Positions 1 to 8,219 of a stretch of 64,000 nucleotides of DNA are shown here, in pieces. The number at the start of each line of letters is the position of its first letter. Positions within the stretch are counted from its first letter, which is position 1. The stretch comes from Bremia lactucae (taxonomy: Eukaryota > Oomycota > Peronosporomycetes > Peronosporales > Peronosporaceae): contig NC_090623.1 in NCBI RefSeq assembly GCF_004359215.1, positions 1,540,573-1,604,572 on the forward strand, read 5' to 3'. The translations under genes and the position numbers were made by a program. The notes below the pieces were generated by a model. That model saw nothing but the letters and a program-made list of their open reading frames with translations, was not told the DNA's origin and made no database searches.

Positions 1-1028
1 GCCAAAACTTTATAAATGGGTCAGCACATTAGTTCGCACATGCGAAATTTGACAACGGTAAGACCCTCGGCACATGCTGCTGCACCACTGGCAAGTCTTT
101 TCGTACCCATAGGGTGTTGGGAATCCATTAGTATGGATTTTGCTTTCGGTATACCGAAATATTTAGCCGGTAACTCCAGCTTAGTTATCTTTGCTGACCA
201 ATTGAGCAAAGTGGCTCACTAAGCGGCTGTGCTGGATAGAATTGATAGTGAAGGTACAGTAAGGCTATTCATCGACGCGTGTTTCGCCAGTGGCAATTAT
301 TTCTGATCGGGATCCCCGTTTCATGGGGAAATTCTGAAAATTGAGTTTTAGAGTCCTGGCACCAGGTTGGACATGTCAACCGCGGACCAACCGCAGCCCG
401 ATGGTCAAACTGAACGTGTCAATTGCGTCATTGAAGATGTTTTGCAGTGTGTGCTGAGACACCAAGCGCTGGAGATCAAAGTTCTCTGTGGTGGACTTGC
501 GTTAAATAACGCTGACCATGCCTCTACAGGCTACACTCCGGTCTATGTCAACGGTCTCACTCACCCACGCGTTCCGTTAACGATACCACTGCGTGGCTTG
601 AGGCTTGTTGGGGGAGAATTAGCCGATAGGTTGCTGATATCAGCCCTGTTACCATTCGAAAACAAGTAAATGAGTTTCTCGCGACGCGATTTTAGTGTCT
701 TAAGACATGTACGTGCACGATGGCTGATAGCCAAGACAAACAAAAAGAAGAAGCTGATGCCAAAGGCAGAAGCTATATCAATTCTTATGTTGTCGGAGAC
801 CGAGTTTTATTGTCTGCTAAAAATTTAACTACTGATTGCGCGAGAGACCTTCAGTTTCACGTGGAGAAAATTTTAAAGCGACGTCGTCGTATGGGCCAAT
901 ACCAGTATCTGGTAAAGTGGCTGGGTAACCCTCTTTTGAAACGCTTGGAGTTTGAGGTACCTCTTCGACAAGATTGCCCGTTCGTCGTTGACGCTTTTGA
1001 GCGCCTAGCTCAGGGTCAAGTTGCGTGA
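1..1028 (+). pseudogene. Degraded Ty3/gypsy integrase and chromodomain remnant
   Basis: Three open segments in different frames give the 3' part of a gypsy pol gene. Bases 16-222 encode an integrase core stretch (SMDFAFGIPKYLAG... FADQLSKVAH, the usual SMDFVFG...VFVDRFSKMVH block). Bases 367-669 encode the next integrase part (PDGQTERVNCVIEDVL... NNADHASTGYTPVYVNGL). Bases 720-1028 encode the C-terminal linker (VGDRVLLSAKNL) and a chromodomain-like end (YQYLVKWLGNP). The frames are separated by stops and shifts, so no functional integrase can be made. The element begins upstream of the window. Family assignment rests on these conserved integrase blocks; no LTR boundary could be fixed for this copy. 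Confidence 0.8.
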
Positions 1029-2119
1029 AGCGACGGTTCCAAGACTAGGGTGTAAAGGGCATGTATTTTTTTAGTGCGGCTTCGAACGATGGTTTTACTG
1101 TCTACCGAGGCACTGAAACATCTCTAGGCCTTTTCTCTTTTTGATGGGTTCAAGCTGGAGGTACATTGGGTTGGCTAAGTTTCGACTCGAATCGAAGCTT
1201 TGGTTCCACAGGAAGGTAGCTGTATGCCAGACTGAATTTTTTGCATATTGCGGAGGCTGCGGTCCCGATGGACCCTTTTCAAATTGACAGCGCTTTTAAT
1301 TCGTGGGTAACATTTGCGGGCTTTCTCTCTTTGAGGTCACTGAAGCCCCACGGTCCTGGTATCAATGCGTTAGTACTGACTTTCGCGTCATTATGTCGGG
1401 CATATGATCGGCTGAACTTTTGCGTAGGTTTGTGGAAGGTATCACTCGTGTCGGACGTCGTTATCGTGATCTCCTCCGCTTGGGGGGTGAGTGATAGATT
1501 TAGATGGCCAAGCTTTTACCCGTGTCTGTTTGAAGTTCTCTGACGAAGGTGGAGGACGCTGTATCATTGTGTGCTTTAACTCGCTCTCTCTGCAGTCGAC
1601 GGGAGCTTGTTTTTCTATTAGGGTTGCGCGCTCTTGCTCTTGATTTAGATATTCGTAAGAATGTTGGACTCAGTATCCTGTGTCCTGCTTTTGTTACGAT
1701 ATTGGGGGCGCCATTTTCTGGGTTCGATTTTGGCGCCTTCCGAAGTTCCTTCTGAGGAGAGGCGATCAGCGCGCGTCTTTTTCGTCATCCTTTGATGGGA
1801 GTAAATTTTGAAGTCCACCATTCCTTCATCGTCGAGGAAGGTGCTAAGAGTCTGTGACTCATGCTTGATTGTCGTTGGACAAAGGGCGGCAAAACACAAT
1901 TAAATGGTTAGCTGTTTCTGTTCCAACCTCAAAGAGGTCTTAAGCGAATTTTGTCATTCGGTGTCAGCAGTATAATGGGTAACTATTTCAAAATAGTTAA
2001 TTACTAAAATCCCTTTTATTATGGGGTACAAATGTGGTCGCCGCCAGATATAAATCTGACGGCCGAAATCTTTTTCAAATTAGCTAGGGTAAGGTTTTTA
2101 GATTTATGTTATTAAACAA
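1029..2119. other. No supported gene; probable decayed retroelement tail
   Basis: Open stretches exist at 1241-1543 and 1549-1755 (+), but their translations match no family I recognise, and the second starts at a non-ATG codon. Because the stretch directly follows a gypsy chromodomain and is interrupted by a transposon at 2120, it is most simply read as old retroelement 3' sequence. That is inference only. Confidence 0.4.
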
Positions 2120-3079
2120 GGGAGGCGCTAGTGAGCGCTCACTTTTCGCTATTGAGCGCGCACCCTAGCTTTTAGAATTCTGTATGTGTTTTTGATTGGT
2201 CAAAATTGTACTATAGTATACTTCTTAAGATTTCCGTCTTTAAATTCATCCCAAACTCTGCATGAGCAATATATAATCAGTAAAAAGCGCGTATTTACCA
2301 CCTTCGATGATGTTCGCGCAGCTGTAGACGCGTGTATGAAGGACGGGGGCTTTGTTTTGTCGATTAAAACAAAGCGACGTGCAGGGAATAGGTAAGACGG
2401 TGATATTAAGGCTGTTGTTTTGAAATGCTCTTACGCGGTGAAGGCAAAAAGTTGGCACCTGGTGTTCAGGTAAGCGTGTCACTGCAATTCGTAGCAATGG
2501 GCGTGCCTTCTCTTGCCTCTTCGCCAGGCGAAAGGTAATGGAAGACGCAGGAAAGAACAGTCTGGACAGTGGAAGTAACAGTCAATGTTCACAACCACGA
2601 GCCTTTCGCCGAGCCTTCTGCAACTTCTAGAAATCGTGCCGTGATGCAGAACAGCAACAAGAGGTCATTCAGCTGTCTATCGCTGGGCTCAGACCCACGC
2701 GATTGTTAGCACTCTGCTAAGAAAGGGTGTCACGATTACACCTCGCGACGTAAAACATGTAAACGAATGAGAAATGCGGTGGAGTGATATCTGAGGAATC
2801 TTCAAACATCTCTTCTCTGTTTATACATTACTCCACCTCGCTGTACAGCTGTATTTGGCGGAAGGTCTCAAGCCTTGAGTGGTTAATTTTCGTAAATGAT
2901 GTTTGTCTAAGCCTACCATGAACGCTTTTTGGAATTTCCGGCCATTTTACTTACTAAAAATTTTCGCCGGTTTGAAACCGCAGTTTATTATAGTATTGTT
3001 TCGACCAATCAAAGAGACGTACATGGTTCTATAGGGTCCGCGGACAATAGCGAAAAACTAGCGCTCACTGGCGCCTCCC
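2120..3079 (+). mobile_element. MULE-type DNA transposon, internally deleted copy
   Basis: The left end begins GGGAGGCGC and the right end finishes GCGCCTCCC. The inverted similarity continues imperfectly for about 100 bp inward, including GAGCGCT, TTTTCGCTATTG, TTTGATTGGTC and ACTATA blocks on both arms. The flanks are TTAAACAA at 2112-2119 and TTAAATAA at 3080-3087, an 8-bp target duplication with one mismatch. The inside keeps the decayed N-terminal DNA-binding part of a MULE transposase and no catalytic DDE region, so this 960-bp copy cannot move by itself. Long TIRs and an 8-9 bp duplication fit Mutator-like elements; hAT elements also make 8-bp duplications, but the coding remnant favours MULE. 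Confidence 0.75.
2280..2770 (+). pseudogene. MULE transposase N-terminal (FAR1-like) remnant
   Basis: Pieces in shifting frames read TFDDVRAAVDACMKDGGFVL, then VVLKCSYAVKAKSWHLVF, then RTVWTVEVTVNVHNHEP, then EVIQLSIAGLRPTR and LLRKGVTITPRDVKHVNE. The W-x-V...HNHEP block followed by an I..L..G..PR helix and a DV stretch is the layout of the FAR1/WRKY-GCM1-type zinc-binding domain at the N terminus of MULE transposases. Several stops and frameshifts separate the blocks, and the DDE catalytic core is absent. The remnant lies wholly between the TIRs at 2120 and 3079. Confidence 0.6.
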
Positions 3080-3087
3080 TTAAATAA

Positions 3088-3868
3088 AGTTCAGTTCCCC
3101 TTTTGATCTTCAAGCGTCTAGTGCCTTCTTTGGGCTTGCGCATTGATCTGTGAGAGATAGAAGCCTTTCAAAGGTGCATACTCTCGGGCACTGAGTTGCC
3201 ACTTGGTTCTACGAACCCCTGAAGCCCTTGAACTAGGATTCATTTAGCTTTAATAGCTTGTACGACTTCCTTAGTGGTTAAATCCATTAAATTTTTAGAA
3301 CTAAGAGGCTCTGTGAGTCTAAAAGTCTTCCTCTGCCATTAGTAGCGAGGTGTCTCCGCTACAATAATATTACAGCTTATAGTGAGCTGGTGATGAAGTG
3401 AATTCTGTGTTTTCACCTCATTTTAATTTAAAAAAAATTAAATTGATTGTCAATTAACATCCACAAATAGTTATTATCATAAAATCCTTAATTGATAAAT
3501 CAATTCAAATTTAAGCGCTCTTGATGGCTTCCTTTACAATGGGCAATCGAGTCTAGGTTCTAATGGCCTGTCTTACGCGCGCAAGGTATGTTCTATCGCT
3601 GTATATACTACTGCACAGCTGTAGAAATTTAGAACAAGAAGCAACTTAAATCTAAGATGGACGGGTTGCCGAGCAACGTGTCCATCAAGCGTGCTTGATA
3701 AAAAAAAACGACTAAGGTTTTTGGTCAGCGTGTTGCATAATGATTCTTGACCACTTTGCGAATAGTGTGATCCACACTGTTTTCGGACCCCGATTTATCC
3801 GTACCAAACCGTTAAAAATTAATTAATTAAGATCCGGATGCCGGTGCTGCGCGAAAACCTTGTAGTCA
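3088..3868. other. Intergenic region upstream of the helicase
   Basis: AT-rich, with several homopolymer and AATTAATTAATT-like runs near 3815. I see no open frame worth calling. It must hold the promoter of the helicase that starts at 3869, but no recognisable core promoter motif was found. On the minus strand around 3120-3340 there are short protein-like fragments in shifting frames that may be old retroelement sequence. Confidence 0.4.
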
Positions 3869-6385
3869 ATGGGTCCCAGCATTGATCGTCGTGACAGAAC
3901 ACGGCGGCGCTCGCCCTCGCGCTCTCCTCGACATAATCGTCACAAGTCCTCTATAAAAGCCGCTAATTCCCCTTCCCATCAACGCTATCGTCGCCATGGT
4001 GCGCATGTTGTTGATGATAGTCCGAATCCACAGAACAAGAACCCTGCACAGTCCTCTTCGAGCCTCTCTTTGCCTGCTTTGGAGCATCGAGAGGCAATTT
4101 TAAAAGCTCTTGCCGATCATCAAGTCGTTGTCTGTATTGGTGAAACTGGATCTGGTAAAAGCACGCAACTTCCTCAATTTCTTCACGCCTGTGGAGCGTA
4201 TACGGATCCCAAACTACCCAAGTGCATTGCTATCACTCAACCTCGTCGAGTCGCCACAGTCTCCGTAGCACAGAGAGTGGCACAAGAAACGAAGACAAGA
4301 GTGGGAGGCAATGGAATTGTGGGTTATGCTATTCGATTCGAGTCGCGCTGTAGTACCGAAACAAAGCTTAAATTTCTGACAGACGGAGTGTTAGTGCGTG
4401 AATGCCTAAGTGACCCGTTGCTTCAGAACTACAGTGTTGTGATGCTAGATGAAGCCCACGAGCGCAGTATACATACAGATATACTGCTTGGGTTATTGAA
4501 GCAAGTTATAAAGAGACGACCCGAGTTTCGGGTCTTGATTACATCCGCAACTTTGGATGCCGACAAATTCGCTATATTCTTTAAAAATCCGACCAGTATT
4601 GATGCAAAGATGGCTAAAAAAACGCAAAAAATCAAGGCAATATCGTGTCCCGTGATTCGAATCCCTGGACGGGTGTATCATGTCGATATATTCCACTCAA
4701 AACAGCGGCAAATCATGGGTCACAAAGGCCCGTTGTCGAACTATGTGCGTTCTGCAGTCGAAACGACTATTCAGGTCCATCGTGGGGAATCTCCGGGACA
4801 TATTTTGGTATTTCTAACAGGAAGACGTGAAATTGAAGAGGCTTGTGCTGAAATTCGAGCTTTAAACCGAGAACAGGAAACACAAACGCATGAATTGGAG
4901 CTTCGAGTGCTGCCATTGTACGGTGCATTGTCCGAACGTCTACAGCGCGCAATATTTGATCCGGTTCCGATTAATCAAGTGCGCTTGGTCATCGTGGCGA
5001 CCAATATTGCTGAGACGTCGGTAACGATTGATGGTGTGCGGTACGTCGTGGACTGTGGCTTTACGAAACAAAAAGTATACAATCCAGCCCAACAAATCGA
5101 GTCACTTATAGTGGTTCCAATTTCAAAAGTATCAGCCCAGCAGCGTGCTGGACGAGCAGGTCGAACGACCCCAGGAAAGTGTTTTCGGCTCTATAACAAG
5201 ACGTCGTACGATGAAATGGCTCAAGAAACCGTGCCTGAAATACAACGAACTAACTTGGCCAACACGGTGTTGTATCTCAAGTTGCTTGGCATCCAGGATG
5301 TGCTTGGATTTTCGTATTTGGATCCACCTGACGAAGACTCTCTCTTGGACGCATTAAAGCAGCTATACGTGCTCGGAGCCTTGGATGCTGCAACTGGCGA
5401 CGTCACTTTACTTGGCAAACTTATGGCAGCTTTCCCGTTAGAGCCAAAACTCTCACGTGCCGTTGCCGAGTCGTTACGTTTGCAATGCAGTCAGGAAATG
5501 ACGCAAGTAGTTGCAATGTTATCGATTGAAAACGTCTTACTTGAACCGCATGATTACTCTGGAAAGAAGCGGTTTCGAGAAGACAAGGAATGTGAGCAGA
5601 ATTTCGACTGGGAAGAGCGCCTCGCGGCATTGAAAGAACAGCGACTTATTCATGCCGACGGAGATCCGCTCTCGTACAGACTCTTGTACAAGGCATTTCA
5701 AGCAAAGTCTTTAAAGGTTCATGGCAACCGCAAGGAGCTCGAACGCTGGTGTAAAGATCACTACCTCCGACAACGGGCGCTGACATTGGCTGAGTCGATT
5801 GTCAAGCAACTCCGTGACATAATTCACTCGCTCCCTCGATGTGATATCGAGGCTTTTCAAGACTCACATATAAAGTCTCTTCGAGAGACTTCCCTTGATG
5901 ATCGGCTTCGTCAATCCCTTTGTGCGGGATTTTTCATGAATGCCGCGCGTCGATGTACAATAGAAACGGTGTATCGATTACTACACCGCGACGAAAGTGA
6001 CTCCTCCATGTCTCCTCTGGTACAATTTCATCCTCTCTCAGCCATGCGCTACTCTACTGCTCCTGAATTTTGCGTCTTCCAAGAACTTGTCCTTACCAGT
6101 AAGCCATTTATGCGTAACGCAGTAGCTGTCGAGCATCATTGGGTACTCCAATACAGCACGGACAAGCTTCACGTTTCTATTGCGCAACTTTATGCGCTTT
6201 GTGGACGAAAATCTATTGTCAATCGAAAAGAGACAGAACAAGCGACAAGCGAGACGAAAGAAGTGGATTCAATTGAATGTGCTAATTCACGTTGCAAAGT
6301 GACAACTGATACCGTCAATGCAGCTCGTGCTCGCTACCTAGCACGCAAGAAAGGTCGATACGATTATCCTGATGTCGCACTTTAA
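3869..6385 (+). CDS. DEAH-box RNA helicase
   Basis: An intronless 838-residue superfamily 2 helicase. The first 65 residues are basic and Arg/Ser-rich (RRRSPSRSPRHNRHK), a tail often seen in splicing-linked helicases. The core follows: Walker A GETGSGKST at about 91-99, motif II DEAH at 194-197, SAT at 226-228, and motif VI QQRAGRAGR at about 424-432. The winged-helix/ratchet (HA2) part and the OB-fold end (PEFCVFQELVLTSKPFMRN) complete the DEAH/RHA layout. It should unwind RNA or remodel RNP in the nucleus. The subfamily (DHX33, DHX40 or a Prp2/Prp22 relative) cannot be settled by eye. The stop lies 25 bp from the stop of the convergent gene at 6411, so the 3' UTRs must overlap. Confidence 0.93.
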   Translation: MGPSIDRRDRTRRRSPSRSPRHNRHKSSIKAANSPSHQRYRRHGAHVVDDSPNPQNKNPAQSSSSLSLPALEHREAILKALADHQVVVCIGETGSGKSTQLPQFLHACGAYTDPKLPKCIAITQPRRVATVSVAQRVAQETKTRVGGNGIVGYAIRFESRCSTETKLKFLTDGVLVRECLSDPLLQNYSVVMLDEAHERSIHTDILLGLLKQVIKRRPEFRVLITSATLDADKFAIFFKNPTSIDAKMAKKTQKIKAISCPVIRIPGRVYHVDIFHSKQRQIMGHKGPLSNYVRSAVETTIQVHRGESPGHILVFLTGRREIEEACAEIRALNREQETQTHELELRVLPLYGALSERLQRAIFDPVPINQVRLVIVATNIAETSVTIDGVRYVVDCGFTKQKVYNPAQQIESLIVVPISKVSAQQRAGRAGRTTPGKCFRLYNKTSYDEMAQETVPEIQRTNLANTVLYLKLLGIQDVLGFSYLDPPDEDSLLDALKQLYVLGALDAATGDVTLLGKLMAAFPLEPKLSRAVAESLRLQCSQEMTQVVAMLSIENVLLEPHDYSGKKRFREDKECEQNFDWEERLAALKEQRLIHADGDPLSYRLLYKAFQAKSLKVHGNRKELERWCKDHYLRQRALTLAESIVKQLRDIIHSLPRCDIEAFQDSHIKSLRETSLDDRLRQSLCAGFFMNAARRCTIETVYRLLHRDESDSSMSPLVQFHPLSAMRYSTAPEFCVFQELVLTSKPFMRNAVAVEHHWVLQYSTDKLHVSIAQLYALCGRKSIVNRKETEQATSETKEVDSIECANSRCKVTTDTVNAARARYLARKKGRYDYPDVAL

Positions 6386-6410
6386 TAAAATCTTTGATTA
6401 TTCGATCAAT

Positions 6411-7031
6411 TCAAGTCGGTACAATCGTTTTCGTCACGTGCAAGTCGCAAAGGAGACGTTTGAGTGTGTCGTTTTCACGCACTAATGCTCTCTCGATCTC
6501 AAAACTAGCCACTCGATATTCTTCGTACTTGTCCTCGGTTGTCTGCAGCTCGTCGCTCTTCGCTTGCAGCTTTAAACGCAAAGTTTCGACCTTACTACTC
6601 CACTCGTGCCTACATTCGGCTGTTTGGACGTTACAGTCAACATGAAAACTATCTGGCATGTCAATTTGTTCATTTTCGTCGATAATGCTTTGATCCAGCA
6701 AATCAATTTCGTCCTTTATTGGGATCTCGACAACCCTCAACAGACGATTTAATACACTCTTATGCGTCTTTAATTGGGCTCTCAAAGCACAAAGTTGCAA
6801 ATAAGCTTCTTTTCCTGGCTGTATGCCCTCCTTTGCCTTTTCTACCTCGTGCTGCAGAGAAACAATCTTTTCCTCGGCTTGCTCCAGTTTGTGCTCCAAG
6901 TCGATTTTTGTTGCTTCGAACCTACGTACGCATGAGTTAAGACGATCATTTTCTTGCTCGAGACGCCAAAGCTGCTGAATTGATTCATCATGAAGCTCCG
7001 GCCCAGTGACTTTAATCTGCTCGGGCTCCAT
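6411..7031 (-). CDS. Coiled-coil protein, unknown function
   Basis: A 206-residue reading frame starting at the ATG at 7031 (MEPEQIKVTGPELHDES). The frame stays open upstream to 7079, but only with a GTG, so the ATG is preferred. Nearly the whole protein is charged heptad-like helix rich in Glu, Lys, Gln and Leu (for example LWRLEQENDRLN and EQAEEKIVSLQHEVEKAKEG), ending in KTIVPT. There is no membrane segment, signal peptide or catalytic motif. I do not recognise a family. It probably acts as an oligomerising or tethering protein, which is inference. The SNARE gene lies 106 bp upstream on the same strand, and the helicase converges on it. A missing 5' exon cannot be excluded. Confidence 0.7.
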   Translation of the reverse strand: MEPEQIKVTGPELHDESIQQLWRLEQENDRLNSCVRRFEATKIDLEHKLEQAEEKIVSLQHEVEKAKEGIQPGKEAYLQLCALRAQLKTHKSVLNRLLRVVEIPIKDEIDLLDQSIIDENEQIDMPDSFHVDCNVQTAECRHEWSSKVETLRLKLQAKSDELQTTEDKYEEYRVASFEIERALVRENDTLKRLLCDLHVTKTIVPT

Positions 7032-7136
7032 GCTCGTGAGACAGGCTCGGACACTTTTAAACACGATTTGAAAAACCACAATTATTGTATATGAAAAAAA
7101 ATATATATATTGCCTACGTAACTATTTCTGTCGCAA

Positions 7137-7841
7137 TTACTGAATTATGCAATATCCCTGTGCCTCCGAGGCTTTCTTGACTTGGTTCAGACCCTGCTGT
7201 GTCTGTTGCATACTCTCGTGAACCTGCGTTTCAATTTCGTCAATAACGCCTTGTTGCTCGTGCACAATAGCAGCCAAGTCGCGAAAAATTTCATTTACTT
7301 GCGCGACACTCTGATGAATTTTCGTAATGTCTTGCTCGCGCTCCTCAATAAGCGCCTCATTGTGCGCAATTTCAGTCTCAAGCTCCGCAAATTCAAATAC
7401 TTGACCTTGGAGCTCAGCTACAATACAGCCACTTTGCTGTTGATCCTTCAGCGCCTGCTGCTGTTCCTGCTCACGGGCTGAAACTCGAAGCACAGCTGTC
7501 TCGAGTTGATTGGAAATGGTCTCAAAGTCTTTGCACAATTTTCGCTTAATCAGCGAATTCGCGGCATCGACAGGCACACACGAAAGAGCTTTGGCAATCT
7601 CTTCCTGTAGAAGACACGCATAGCGAATACGGTCGTGCAAATCCTCGTCGACAGAACCAGGTGCAGTAGACGCGCGTTTTATGGCAAGCACCTGGCGCTG
7701 AAATTGCTCGAGTTTTAATGTCGCATTCTCGACTACCTGACGTCCGTGAGCCGATGGCAAGGACAGGGACCCGTTGAAAGACACGTTGCGGTTCGCGACA
7801 GAGGAATTCGTTCCGTTGGCTGCGTAATCTGCGAAGCTCAT
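7137..7841 (-). CDS. Qa-SNARE (syntaxin-like) ending in a CaaX-like motif
   Basis: A 234-residue protein starting at ATG 7841 (MSFADYAANG). Residues from about 35 to 150 look like the three-helix Habc bundle. The C-terminal part is a Qa-SNARE helix: VNEIFRDLAAIVHEQQG followed by VIDEIETQVHESMQQTQQG, with the zero-layer Gln in HEQQG. It resembles endosomal syntaxins (Pep12/syntaxin 7 type). Syntaxins normally finish with a hydrophobic anchor, but here the SNARE helix is followed by only a short tail ending G-Y-C-I-I-Q and a stop. C-I-I-Q fits a CaaX prenylation box, so lipid anchoring is possible. Alternatively an unrecognised 3' intron hides the true end; the 105 bp before the next ATG show no hydrophobic exon. 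Confidence 0.88.
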   Translation of the reverse strand: MSFADYAANGTNSSVANRNVSFNGSLSLPSAHGRQVVENATLKLEQFQRQVLAIKRASTAPGSVDEDLHDRIRYACLLQEEIAKALSCVPVDAANSLIKRKLCKDFETISNQLETAVLRVSAREQEQQQALKDQQQSGCIVAELQGQVFEFAELETEIAHNEALIEEREQDITKIHQSVAQVNEIFRDLAAIVHEQQGVIDEIETQVHESMQQTQQGLNQVKKASEAQGYCIIQ

Positions 7842-8219
7842 GAAGGAGGCAAGCGTCACGTTCTTGCCTGCGTTCTTTAGCTTGCAAATGTACAGTTAGT
7901 GTTTACTTCCCAAGCAATGTCTATAAAAAGAGCCATTTCAACAAGTGCAGCTTGCAATTTAAGAGCAAGAGCTCTGTCACTCATATACAAGAGCATGATG
8001 TAGACATTATGCTTTGGATTTTACGTCAGCGTATATTTCTTTAAGCGAGATTTAAGTCAAGTGCTACCTTTGTTTTTTTAAAGAGTATATATCAAGATTT
8101 TTCTAAAACTCATTTTGTACGGATGCCTGTAATATGCAGAAAACAATTTTCATTACACTTTTGCCTGTAATATGCAGAGCTGACCCACATAGGTGCATTA
8201 CATTGAAAGGAATGACATC
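7842..8219. repeat. Intergenic; two copies of a 17-bp repeat
   Basis: The 17-mer TGCCTGTAATATGCAGA occurs at 8124-8140 and again at 8162-8178. No gene is seen. The stretch lies between the SNARE promoter and the start of the gypsy block. Confidence 0.5.

Noticed and set aside
1241..1755. Two plus frames after the first gypsy remnant
   Set aside because: Unrecognised sequence, non-ATG starts, inside decayed transposon territory.
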